This document shows positions 11,553-23,200 of a stretch of DNA of 64,000 nucleotides, piece by piece. The DNA comes from Argyresthia goedartella (Eukaryota > Arthropoda > Insecta > Lepidoptera > Argyresthiidae): assembly GCA_949825045.1 (NCBI GenBank), contig OX463829.1:6386001-6450000 (forward strand). Reading direction: 5' to 3'. Every line of letters starts with the position of its first letter. Position 1 is the stretch's first letter. The notes beneath the pieces are model-generated. The model had not been told where the DNA came from, did no database searches, and saw only the letters and a program-made list of their open reading frames with translations. The position numbers and the translations under genes were made by a program.

Positions 11553-11639
11553 TTCAGAACATAAAAATATAAGTTTTTCAAACGTCTTGTGTGGCATGTT
11601 TAGTTTTAGAAAAAAGGCACCCAGTTAAATATATACACT

Positions 11640-11821
11640 ATTTCTTTCAATGCCACATACACACTTGGTTATATCCATGGAGAATGAAAGTACCAATAAT
11701 TTTGTAAACAACATTTTGCTATCTAAACACACAGGAAAGATACCGAATCCCCATGCAACTTGTATACCATTGTGCGGTGCTACGGAACCCTTCATGCTCG
11801 AGCCAGACTCGCACTTGGCAT
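11640..11821 (+). repeat. Family B repeat, 3' half
   Basis: The block starts with TTTCTTTCAATGCCACATAC and ends with CTACGGAACCCTTC and GACTCGCACTTGGC, the order seen in full-length family B copies. The 5' half with the GTCC run is absent. Confidence 0.7.
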
Positions 11822-12790
11822 TTAATTATTATTATCTAAGTTTCTAGAAGTTGTATTGCGCTCACCAAGACGAGTATAATTTTTATTTTTAAGACGTTGA
11901 TGGTTTTTAAGAATATTAATGGAAATATGTTTTAATGCAGTTTTTAAGATAATTGAAAACTTTTTCTCTATCAGTAGAATTGCCAAGAAAATAAAACCGT
12001 AGCCTAGGGTAGAGTGCACATAGCCAAAAATAGCCGCCTCTGTGGACGCAATTTGTTTAAGTCTCATTAGTGGGCATACAAGGCTATTTATTTTACAAAA
12101 TAGTTTCTATATGCGAAGCTTCTATCCACAATTTTGGTCTAAGTGTAGGCCGAGGATATGTTTTACTATTTGTGAAAAAAATATCGTCGGACTACTTGGG
12201 GTATTTTTTTACATATACATAATAATATCCTCGGGGACTGGTTGGCTTGCTTGAGGCTGGTGCAATTGGTTGAAACTGCATGATTTTAGTCTTTTGTAGG
12301 TTATTCTTTTGTAGCTATTTTATTAGTGTGCTCAAAATTAGTATCTCTGTGAATTTTATGACAACCGAACAATCATCCGTAAACAATAACGTTGGATGTG
12401 GGACACTTTCTGGCATTTATAAAGGCCACAAATATTAGATGCCCCAAGGATACTACCCTGTGGTACTCCATACTTAACGTAGTGTAGGATGCGTAGCTTT
12501 GCTTTATTGCGGTTTGATCTATATTATTTTATTAATAATGCAAAATTGTTTTAAATTTTCCAGATATGAATTTAATATGTTCTTTGAGGGTCCTCTTATA
12601 CAAAAACTGTCGAGTATCATTAGTTGCCATTTATGATCTACGAAGTCAAAAGCCTTGGTCATGCCCCTGAAGATCACTGAGACATGTTCTCTATTGTTGA
12701 TGCTGTCATAAACATGTTTTAAGACGTCATGTATCGCTATTATTGTAGTTTTTTTTTCAAAAATTATTTTGTTGTATTTACAAAGATGTT
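11822..12790 (-). pseudogene. Decayed non-LTR retrotransposon reverse transcriptase
   Basis: Reading the minus strand in shifting frames gives reverse-transcriptase landmarks in order: an AFDFVDH motif near 12640, CIRGPSKN and a SYLxN-like segment near 12590, GVPQGSILG near 12460, an active-site-like LFTDDCSVVI near 12380, and a C-terminal YVHSTLGYGFIF stretch near 12000. This is the arrangement of jockey/CR1-type LINEs. Many stops and frameshifts show it is old. The enzyme would copy the element's RNA at a nicked target. The endonuclease part is not visible here. Confidence 0.65.
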
Positions 12791-13029
12791 ATTCATTTCT
12801 AGATAAGAATTTAGTCTATAATGTATAGCCTTTTTTTATATTATAGGAATTCGCGCTACTACTCCGTTAAGCCAAACCAAGAATATAAAAACATCGCCAT
12901 GTTGCAGAAAACCTATGAAACTATTTCAACTTGCAACACTTTCTTTTAAAAGTAATTAATGTCATCTGTCGATTGCTGTCAAAGTGGGGCGTCAATTGTG
13001 CATGGTATATTTCTTGTGGTTTGTGAGTG

Positions 13030-13596
13030 AAAATGCCGAAAACTATTAACAGAAAAGTTATTCACAATCTATCGTAATAATTGTCGGATAGAAAGCCTGA
13101 AGGATTGGACTCTGTTCCTCTAAATAACATCACTAGCCTTGTTGTCAACATGACTGTGCGTCATATAGTATGTACAATGTGAATTGGCTAATTTGTAACT
13201 ATTTATAAGTAAAATATTTTGTTATATTTTAGGCATATTCCGATCATCTGTAATGAAAATACAAAACGAAGGTGGGCTGAATTTTCTACTCCTAAGAAAA
13301 ATAAACCTAAAATAAAATCAATCTGAATATTTTTGATTTATGTGCAATTAAGCATAAAATACATGAATTTTATGCTATCCGAAAATAAGTACTTAATTTG
13401 AAACGGCTGCTTGCAGCTCTTAAAGAATCTATAAATTTTGTTGGTGGCAAAGAATCTCTTCGTTTACTCTTACACAATTTTTTTTTTTTTATGTGGAGAC
13501 TTCAATGTAAATTTATTAGAAACTTACTCCCTAGGAGATTTATTAAGCAAAAGATTCATGAAAATAAGTACAGAGAATATAAATAAGATATTCATT
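13030..13596 (+). pseudogene. IS630/Tc1-mariner-like transposase pseudogene, 5' part
   Basis: Near 13030 there is a start-like MPKTINRKV. At 13265-13470 the frame fragments read RWAEFSTPKKNKPKIK, CAIKHKIHEFYAIRK and LLAALKESINFVGGKESLRL, which I recall as the N-terminal half of a repetitive insect IS630-type transposase. The sequence runs into a LINE fragment at about 13597 and resumes after about 15274. Stops and frameshifts are present throughout. Confidence 0.65.
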
Positions 13597-15274
13597 CTAG
13601 TTCAAGACGTGTGGGACTGCCGCTCCATCCTCATATAGGCCTGTGCGATTCCACCTATGGCGGGTACCGCGGATGCACATGCTGCTAGCCCTGATGATGG
13701 CGGTTTGAATTCTTGCTCGTAGCCAGCCCATTATTGTGGCAGGGGTCCGGTTCCAGTGGTCCGCCAGCGTTTCGGCGAGGTGTTTAGTGAATGATATCAT
13801 TTGTGGAGCAAAAACTCCGTCGACAGAGGTTACTAAAGGGGTGAAGGTGGTGTGGCGCGTCTCGCATGGGTCGCAGTACTTCCTTTTCTTTTCTTCTTCA
13901 GCTGAACGAAGGACAGCCGCTACGGGGCGTGATGCGTGGGAGGGAGCGTCGGTGTCTATGACACGGATATCAAATAACGCCTCCCTCTGGGCAATCCATA
14001 CCCCCCGACAAGCCAAGTCTCCGCGCAGCCCAGTATCGCCTTCGGAGATGACTGGCTCTTTCGTGACGTTTCCCCAGGCTTGCTGGCACAGTTCACAGAA
14101 AATATCCCTTATTTCGTTATGTCTGCGTGTGATAAGGCCACCTGTTTTGCAGCACAAGGCGTGGTCCACGTTGAAGTTGTCATTGCCGCAGCCGTCGCAA
14201 GTCGCAGGCATGGAGATTGGTGTGCGGTGGTATCTTATGGCCAGGGCATCTCTAAATTCGTGGGGTGATAAGTCGAAGTTGTCTTTTCTTGTCGGTATTA
14301 CTGAAAGCCATGTTGATGTTTTTGTTTTCGTTTTTGTCGCTATTGATCTTTCTATTGCTCTTTTCTTTTTGGATGGTAATTTTGTTAGAATGCTTTCTAG
14401 AGTTTCGTTCTCGTATGTTTCTTTTTCCTTGTTTCCTTCCTTTCTTGCGTCACGCAAAGAATTGTAGTGTTCAGCAAGGTTTATGTCTTTTATCTCGGTT
14501 AGGGCTGTTGAAAGTATTGTAGATCCCTGTTTTGAGATTTGGTATGCACGGTTTGGTGTGTTGAAGGGGTCAGAAAGGGCAAGTCCGCCTTTGTGGACTG
14601 GGAGGGTAAATAGCTGGGTTTCAAGTTTTGTGATTTCGCCTCCGATTAGTGTTGGTATGAATTTGTCGTGTAATGTGTTAGTTAAGGGTTCAAAAAGTTC
14701 TTCTGAATTTTTTAAGACACGTAGTAGGAAGGACCATTTAAACTGAGCTGCTTTAGTTAGGGCAGTGTAAGCGGCTTGAGGTGAGTTTTTGCAGATTGTT
14801 GTGGGTTTCTCGATGATAGATATCCATTCGGTTACATTCTTTTTTACGAAGTCGTCCCCTCCTGTCCCTATGTAGCCTCCTAGGAAGCGGGAGCCGGTAA
14901 CTATGGAGACGTTGGTACCGGAGAACGTCTTTTCTGCGGTAGACTTGTCAGTTTCTGACACTATTAGAAATGATTTTTTACCTTGTGGTAAGTATCCGTA
15001 TGCTGGGCCTGTTTTGTTTAAGTTTTCCCACCATTGTCGTAGGCTTTGGAAAGTGCCTTGCGCGGAGGAGTCATCGGCGTACCAGCATTGTGTGAATGTG
15101 TTTTCGGTTTTAAGTTTGTTAATTATTGGTAGTGTTGCAAGCGCGTACAGTGGCATTGCGAGTGGGTCTCCTTGGGTTACGCCTTCTCTGCTATATAGTC
15201 TTGTATCAGAATCGCGAAATACCAATTCAGCGTGGCCATTGTAAGTATTATAAAGAAAGCGGGCTAAATGAAGT
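13597..15274 (-). pseudogene. 5'-truncated non-LTR retrotransposon with R2-type endonuclease domain
   Basis: The frame from about 15274 to the TAG at 13597 encodes over 540 residues. Numbering from an internal start at 15225, REGVTQGDPLAMPLYALA (13-30) and the active site YADD (49-52) mark the reverse transcriptase palm. A Cys/His cluster follows: CDGC at 343-346, then H355 and C358, with RHNE at 368-371. RGD (401-403) and FDIRV (418-422) fit the acidic positions of a restriction-like endonuclease fold, as in R2/R4-type LINEs. The element would nick its target and reverse transcribe in place. The upstream palm, fingers and N-terminal DNA-binding domain are absent, so it is a 5'-truncated copy. 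The open frame is otherwise intact, suggesting recent insertion. It interrupts the IS630-like pseudogene. No poly(A) or clear TSD was found. Confidence 0.75.
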
Positions 15275-16157
15275 CAAAGATGTAAGGAAGAGTGGTATGC
15301 CTGTTCTACACCTTGATGAAAGTTATATTCATACTTCGCTCAATCATGCAAAATGTTGGCAAAAAGAAAAAGAGCCCAGCGTATCTAAATCTGTAGGTAG
15401 AGGAAAAGATACATAACTGTTTATTGTGGTGGCAAGACTGGGTTTGTCCCGAATGCTTTGTTAATTTATAACGATATAGAAAAAAAGCTGATTTCCATTA
15501 CGCAGTGAATTAAGTTAATTAAAAAAAATGGGTATTCAATAAATTATTACCTAAATGAACCCACCTGTATAGTCATTGACAATTCTAGATATCATTCTAG
15601 CCAAATAAAGAAACCTCCAAGCTTGGTTAATAGAAAAAATTAAATCGCAGGATGGCTTAGATAAAATAATATTGCCTACGCTACCAAAGCCACCAAAAGT
15701 ATGTTGTTGTTTTTGGTAAAATAAAATTAACCTGACCCAGTATACGAGATTGGTAATTCAGTACAGGAGTATGGTCACAAAATACTACGACTGCCGCAAT
15801 AATATTGTGACCTAAATCCGATAGAAATGATATAGGGTATAGTAAAAGGAAAAGTTGCCACAAAGAATGTTGTGTGTTGTGTACAAAACTGTTTTGAGGA
15901 TATAACAGCTGATACACGGAATAATTGCTGTGAGCATACAAAAAAACTAGAAGAGGCATTAGATGCAGGAGGTTAGTAATTAATTGAGATATTGAACAAC
16001 TTTTTATAAATGTTGGCGGTAGTGATAGTGAAACATCCAGTCTTACAATTGACAATGACTGATATGTCCAGAATTGAACCAGGACAATCTGATCATGAAG
16101 ATCATGAAATGTCATATAAATCTGTTGAATATTTAGATTCTGAATTTTATGACTAAT
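15275..16157 (+). pseudogene. IS630/Tc1-mariner-like transposase pseudogene, 3' part
   Basis: The DDE catalytic region can be read across broken frames: MPVLHLDESYIHTS near 15300 (first Asp), TCIVIDNSRYHSSQ near 15565 (second Asp), then GHKILRLPQ and CDLNPIEMI near 15775-15820 (third acidic position), and a C-terminal KKLEEALDAG near 15945. Multiple in-frame stops separate the blocks. These segments continue the 13030-13596 fragment, so the intervening 1.7 kb LINE is a nested insertion. The family is recalled from motif order only. Confidence 0.7.
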
Positions 16158-16159
16158 GA

Positions 16160-17195
16160 AAAAAAAAACATAATCATACCGGTTTTATTTTCTATATTTT
16201 AACCTGGCTACAGGTTCTTTTTTTAGTGGAAGATTATTTCATAATAATAAAACATAATTGTAGTCAATGTGACTTCCATAATGAGAGACTTTAATATGAG
16301 TGTTTCATATTAACAACACACGAATATTTTATGCCTTATTATATACAGTTACATACACTGCTTTATTTCTACATATCATAACCTCTCTGTGATTGTTAAT
16401 TTATAGTTATATTTAAAATGTAATTAATAATAAGTTCGATTTTAAAATAAGTTCGGCAATTAGCGAAGCGGCCAATTTGCATGGGTATTGCTATATATAA
16501 AGTTATTTTGCGCCCTCAGACCAGGTATTTTATGTTCCTGGATGGGCTTCACTTATTAACCTCTTTTGAATCTCCATATTTATGAATACGTTTTGTGGCG
16601 GAAGTTTTAAGTTTATCCGGTTTTATGTTACCGCTAGAACCCGAAGTGCGGCTACAGCAACTTTTAGCCGCTTACAACTAGGTGTAGCCACTTACTCTTG
16701 GGTAAATCTATTATTAACCGATTGTTTTCGGGTAAAACTAGGTCAAAACAAACCCTAGTGGCTGATAGCTGGCTGGCTACATCTAGATCCAACCGGTCCC
16801 TTTTGGATAAAACTAGATGCAAACAAGTTCAAACGTGTAAGACCCTTACTCCCGCGTTCGTCCTTCGGTCCCCGCGCTTGAGATTTTATACGCATTGTGC
16901 GTTGTACAAAATTCTAATTCAAAATGGCTGTGAATTAAAACCTACAGACAATTTTTTTTTGGAACAATTGCAGTGTTTATTAACTACCAAGCATGGTGAT
17001 AATCAACTACTCATCCTATACCACAGGGTCCGCCCTTTATTAGGGAGTAGTGAACATCCCTTGTTCTTTGGATGATGGACTACTGTCCAATACTACCTGT
17101 GAAATACTTTTCAAGTTTATACAAGACGTTTACATGGATGGAAAATATCCACGAAGCGTTCTACGATACAATACTGCCGTTTGAAGTGCTTCGAT
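16160..17195. other. No gene recognised; degenerate short repeats
   Basis: Bases 16660-16830 contain loosely repeated AAAACTAG and TAAATCTA-like words, and open frames there have no recognisable content. A segment near 17090-17150 encodes IQDVYMDGKYPRSV but matches nothing I know. It may be the start of the integrase pseudogene that follows. Confidence 0.4.
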
Positions 17196-18448
17196 GTTTG
17201 TTGTATTGTCGATATCGAAAAGTTAATTTCTCCTGTCTCGAGTACCGAAAAAATCAAATATAACGTAAAGAATAAAGACTTGTTCGATGTTATTCAGGGC
17301 AGGGCGGAGGAAATTATTGTAGAAGCTAAAAAGAAGGAGGGGATTCTTTTGTATATTATTTTATGTAAGCCATGTCAAATGAAACAAAAATAGACCAAAA
17401 AAGCCCTTGTTTTAAAGCCTATTTTATCAACAGCCTTTGCCAAGTAGATTTAATAGATACGCAGACAAACCCAAACTCACGAAATTCGTACAATTTCATC
17501 CGTTACAAAGTAAGACAGCGGAAGAGATATCAAATAAACTACTTGATATATTTTGTATCTTTGTCCCTCAATTCTTCAATCGGACAATGGCAGGGAGTTC
17601 GCAAATCGAGTTGTGAAGATTGCATGGGAAACCATGACATAGGTAGTGTTGAACGTGCATCACGATATTGATAAATGCTTAAGACTTGGATGGCCGACGA
17701 GAACTGCGAAAAATGGTCTGAAGGTCTACGATTTGTTCAACTGATGGAAAATAGATCTTACCATCACGGAATTGAAAGATCGCCATAATAGGCAATTTTT
17801 GGTTCTGAGATCATCTGTTCTGCCACCCGAAGTCCTTGCAAATATAGAAACTGAGGACGATCTTGAGATGATTCTTAGAGAGTTAGTCGGTGATGAGAGT
17901 GACATAACTACTAAAGAGAATGAGCCATCAAAAGAAGAAAGTTACCAGGAGTCAATTAAAATTACATATTGCGGTTTCTGTGACCAGAATGAGAAGAAAA
18001 AATGTGAGCTGTGTGAAAATAAACTAAAAAATAAAACTAACAGGAAAGGCGCACAGGATGGTTTGGTAAAACAAGCTATAAAAAAAAAATAAGAGTAAAA
18101 TTCCTGACGTGGATAGAGGTAGAGGAGACTTTCCTAATGGGTAAATGGTTGTAGTTGAATATAACGACAACGGGTAATACAAATTGGAAACCAGTACAGC
18201 ACTATAACAGAACTATTTTCAAGGAATAAGTTCACGATGTGTAAGTCTACATTTTTGGATTTTGATGTTGTTTCAACCGAAAAGAAATCACAACGCCAAA
18301 TAGCCAATGCACACATCGACCTCTGGTGGGCAAGGCTTTAACAGATGCCACTGCAAAACCAAATGTGGCAATAAAAAGTGCCTCTGCAAAGCTGCATGTA
18401 TTTTGTGCAACTCAAAATGTCACTCAAGTTTAAATTGTTCTAATAAAT
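17196..18448 (+). pseudogene. KRBA2/SCAND3-like rve integrase pseudogene with Cys-rich tail
   Basis: Broken frames follow the order of KRBA2-like integrase proteins: a KIKYNVKNKDLFDVI segment near 17255, CKPCQMKQK near 17375 (end of an HHCC-type zinc region), CQVDLIDTQTNP near 17440 (first catalytic Asp of the integrase core), and SKTAEEISNKLLDIFCIF near 17510. After a frameshift come GSVERAS-like residues, then LPPEVLANIETEDDLEMIL at 17820 on. The C-terminal frame near 18315-18445 gives RCHCKTKCGNKKCLCK and CNSKCHSSLNC, a Cys cluster. Several frameshifts and stops make it non-functional. KRBA2 and SCAND3 carry retroelement-type integrase domains; whether this copy belongs to an LTR element or a cut-and-paste element is unclear. 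Confidence 0.65.
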
Positions 18449-18452
18449 AAAA

Positions 18453-18952
18453 TTTATACACACGTATCATAAACCCTCTTTACTGCGTACAAAAACCGCA
18501 CGTTACGATCAGCATAATGTTAAACTACTTGGTAAAAACTCATTTCTTATCTGAAAAATTACACATTAGGACCATAATGTGTAATTTTTCGACATATTAT
18601 GACATTCAAATTTCGAACGCCGACGCCCGCCTGCATGCCGCGCCCCTAGTTTGTCTGTGAAGTTGGTACTGACATTTAAATTTCGAACGCCGACGCCCGC
18701 CTGCATGAAGTTGGTACTACAGAACAAGCTAAACAACTGTAGAGCCACAATGCCGGTCAAACATACGGTTCCTGAACACATAAAAGAGAGCTTATGATAT
18801 GTTTGTAGATAAACTAGTGTATGTAACTGTACATAATTAGGCATTAAAACTCTCGAGTGATATTATTATGAAACTGGCCTTCGGCTCGTTTCATAAACCC
18901 GCTCTCGAGTTTTAATGCCCTCCATTATGTAGCAGTCACATAAACTACTATT
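18453..18952 (+). repeat. MITE family A, copy 2
   Basis: It starts TTTATACACACGTATCATAA and ends CATAAACTACTATT. It has the CTCGAG-bounded palindrome near 18855-18915. An internal ~60-bp duplication around TTTCGAACGCCGACGCCCGC is shared with copy 3, marking a subfamily. Confidence 0.85.
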
Positions 18953-19649
18953 CTATTTCGAGAGGCTCATTTATTACTTTTTTATTATGCTTATTTCATT
19001 TTATTTATAATCTTTTTGTTGTGAGTTTCTTTATTATTTTTTAAGTGGCTCTCGATTTGTTTTGAGTATGCTTTATGCTGTGTAAGTTTTGAGATTTTTG
19101 AGTTAAAGTAAGAATTTTCTAAATCGTCCCGCAAATATTTTGTATTCTTATTCATTTGTTTATGTTGGTGTTTTTCGGTAATTCCAAAGTAGGTGGTAGA
19201 TAGTAATTCGCGTTTTTTCCTTGAGCGAGATTCGATTCCTTTGAGAGCCTGGGTGGTTTGTATCTCGCTAACAGTCTAATTCTGCATCACGGGAAGCACG
19301 GTTTGAGAAATATTATTACCTGTTATTGCCAGTAGTTTATCGAAAGCATAATTTATCTTGGTGCATTCATAAACTTTACCAAACGACTAAATATCTAGAG
19401 CATTTATGAATTTAGATCTATTTTCCTTCTAGAAGTGTCTTGTTTTCGCGAATTTTAATTTTGGGGAACCTATTGATTATTCGCTTCTTGACTGGAATGT
19501 TTAAAATAGTAGAGCCTTATGACCCGAGAGTCCTAATTAAATTAAATTTGTTTCGACATTATCGAAATTTGTGACAAAAATGTCATATAATCTTACTGAA
19601 AAGTTATATGTAATGACAAGTAATTATTTGTGTTTGTGATAGGAAATCA
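18953..19649. other. No gene recognised
   Basis: AT-rich sequence between a MITE and the P-like element. I see no open frame of note, no repeat shared with the rest of the window and no splice structure. Confidence 0.5.
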
Positions 19650-19657
19650 GTCAAGAG
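19650..19657. repeat. Target-site duplication of the P-like element, left
   Basis: GTCAAGAG, repeated exactly at 24748-24755 on the other side of the element. Confidence 0.92.
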
Positions 19658-20209
19658 CACAGATATCGAGAGATAGGCCCTTGGCGCTAAGCTTGTATCG
19701 GAACCAGTGTCGCCGAAAACTAAGAACACGCATACATTTACACCACTCGTACATCAATCCCTCCGCTTTTATTGGTCAGTGCAATGTCATGCACCTATCG
19801 TCCGAACACACCCACACTACCGCAGGTATACTAGCTAGTCGAGCTAGTGTTGGGACAATGCAAGGACAGCGTGTATCATCGATCGATTATAATTTATAGA
19901 CACTGGTATAGACAGCCGTATACAATGCCGGGTTCTATAAATAAAATAGTAAATTGTTTGTAAATACGACATATTTATTTTACAAGAAATACCTATTACT
20001 GTGTATACAGGGTGTAACAGATGCGGGGTGACAAGCCGAAAAGAGTTGTTTGCGACATATTTTGAACGATTTTCTCTATGAATCTGATTTGATCAGAGCA
20101 ACTTTATTTTTTACTTCCCCATACAAATCATCTGACCTGCAGCTCGGCCCAAAATGTACTGAAAAGTGAAAAACAATGCTGATCAAATCAGTTTAATCAA
20201 GAAAGATGT

Positions 20210-23200
20210 TCAGAATGATGGCCTTAACAACCGTCTTTCGGCATATATACCCTTTCTGTAAAATCCTGTACAGTTAAATACTATATTAAATACTATATAT
20301 TGACCAGAAAAATGTAAATATTTATTAAGAACTTGCCGTTTTGACAATTGAGGCGTAGCGTTTTTTGCCAAGTAATGCAGTCTTATATTGGTATATCTTT
20401 CCATTACAGCTTTTATCAGTAATATTAGATGATTATCCATTGGGTTTTGTTCGAATTGGTGAAAATCTATTTCGTTGAACAGATTCATGCCAATGAATCG
20501 GGGTAGTGCTTTAGACATTAATGATTGTTTTAGATTTTTAACCCTAACCTTTATTTTGTCTTTGGTAAGCACAGTTGATTTTATGATCACTTCCATGTTT
20601 TTGCAAATTGTTATAACGTCATGGGAAGGATATATTAAGCCGCCTTTATCCTTGAGTTTTATAAACTTATGTGTATCGTCCGGGCCGCTTGACAGTAGCG
20701 CGCTTGTGCATACGTCGCATTTCACAGTTTTAATCAGAGCATGAACGACGAAGCCAGCTACGTAAGTTATGGTTTGTGAGCTGTATTGTGTTAGAACATC
20801 AACCATCATTTCTACTTCTTCGTCGAATACTGCCATTTCATGTAATATATTTATGACGTCACACTCTTCATCTCGTAATCGGGGATCGATAGTGTGGTTG
20901 ATGCGAACAGCCGATGAACATGTCAGAAGGGACATCTTTTCGAGTGCTCGGCAGTTCCCACTGTCCACGTCTCGGAGTTCTGACTTGACCATCAATTTTT
21001 TGTATATTGATTTGAATTGTCGTGCTGTTGGGTTTGTATTACAACCCCCGTCGCTTCGGATTTGGCCAAAAAGCAGCTCAAGATGGTCCTGACTAATCTT
21101 GTAAACAGGGAAGTAGCTTAGTTTTCGTTTTTTTTCAACTAGCCGAACATACAAATCTTTGAGGCTCTTTATACAGATCAAAAATCCCACAAAACCAGTT
21201 TTCCTTGATGAGTCAATTACTGCCGTACCATCCACAAGCTTCAATTTTTTCAGGTAATTTTCGGCTTTTTCCAGAAAATCAAAGATTTCAACCTTATTTT
21301 GTTCACAGATTGGCTTTTTGTAATGTAACTGGGCTACATGTCTGGAGTTCAATATATCAAATAGATTGTTGAGTATTTTCAGAAAGTTGACTGTGCCATC
21401 GACATTTTGAAAACCTGGTAAATTTAGTTCTGAGCAAAATGTTAATGCGACTGCCACACTGGTGCTGAACAATTGGGATGCCAATCTCACTTTCATTTTC
21501 TGGTTTTTAAAGAATATGTGGCCTCGACGCAATTTGTTAGCTAAGTGCATCTTTTCTTCTTCTTGGACATCGTTAAATTTTTTTAAATGTGCCCATTCCA
21601 CTTCTTTTTGGGTTTCATCAACAAAGCTTCCTTTGGCTTCAAAAGCATTCCTCAATAACTTCAACATATGACATGGATCGGGAAAGATGAAGATCGGTTT
21701 CTTTGTAACGGGATGTTCGAAATTTGTTTTTAAGTCTTCTATGTTCAGTGAGCACCCAAGTTCTTTAGTCATTGTCATATTTGCAGGGCAGCCGTCAAAA
21801 GTAAGTGATGTTATTTCGATTCCCGTTTCTTGTAACAGTTCAAGACATTGTGTAACTAGATTCGCTCGTTGTTCTCCAGTAACACCAGCGACTAGAAAAT
21901 ACCCGACAGATATCTTCCAAGGGGCATTAATTGCGGTTACTAGAAAAACTAGAGCTTCCTTTGCCTCGGGCAAAGAATCTGTATCGGCCATTTTTAAATT
22001 GCATATATCTACATATCCATGCATATACTCACCGTCCCACTCTACACGACGGCGAATGGCCATTTCATCGAGTACAACATTACACACCAGTGTATAATCA
22101 GTATTTTCAACTTTCAGCTTGATAGCTTCAAATGACCCCTTTGTAAACCCGGGGTCGGAGTCAATCGCCTCGTACCATTTCCTTATGGTGCGAACGTGGG
22201 GAAGGCAAGATTGAAACTTTTGCCGCACATATTCGTAGGCCTTAGGCGAATAAAAATGAAGTGTACAGGCAAAAGTTCTCAATTCTGCTGAGTATTTTTC
22301 AGTGGATTTTTTGTCGACAGATTGTTTTTTCTCACATCGTTCAATGAGATCAGCCACTCCTACACCTAAACCTTCTAATTGTGTGACTTGATCAGAATTA
22401 ACTAATTTTTGATCTTTAAGATCTCTCAGAACATCCTTCATGTTTAAAAATTTTTTGCGGTAGCGGCTGTTTTGTTTTTGAAGAGTTTTAATTTTCTTAT
22501 TTTTTTGCTCGAGTACGATTTCTAATTGGTCTATCCGATGGCGCAGCTTCCTCTTGCGTGGGGTCTCGAAAATGCTGTGATTTTCTTGGTCCTTGTCCTG
22601 TAATTTGTATGTTTAATTTAGTTGCTGTTAGTCTTCTTATCACAGGAATATGAATGGGCGATAGAAGTATGATAAAGAAAGAAAGGTACCTTTAAATTAA
22701 GATAAATTGGGATCAAATGTGCCTTTGCCACCCCGCATGGAAAAAGGCGTGACACTGTCTGTATGTTTACTTTTATAAAATTAAATAAAATTACAATTCA
22801 AATACATTTCTTACATTTTCATTACCTACTCTGTCCGTGGTCAGCAAAGACGGTTCTTCAGACTCAGCTTGTTTTGATGTCTAAAAATAAAGATGTAAAT
22901 AAGTAACCCGAAGATTTTTATAAATTGTTTTAATTTGACCCGATTTACATCATTGCCGTCATCTCCTTCAGACACGCATTCATTCAAATGTGTTTTCTCT
23001 GGTTTTATGGTATCCTGAGACAAAAAGGTGCAAGCAATCAGTATTCAAATACGTATCACGCAGTTTTTCATGTTAAAATTTCAAAAAAATACACCTGATC
23101 GCTGCTATCTCCTACAGAGACGCATTCATTGATATGGTTTTTCTCTGGATCTTTGGTACCCTAATAAAATAAGATGCATTACTTAAAGTTATATGTAGTT

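Noticed and set aside
13438..13540. CGDFNVNLL-like endonuclease motif on the plus strand
   Set aside because: The same bases read better, in another frame, as a continuation of the IS630-like transposase pseudogene, and no other endonuclease motif is nearby.
13736..14467. 243-codon plus-strand frame
   Set aside because: It is the complement of the R2-type LINE coding sequence, which has recognisable motifs on the minus strand.
16698..17075. 125-codon frame after repeated AAAACTAG words
   Set aside because: No motif, no homology I recognise, and the start overlaps degenerate repeats.
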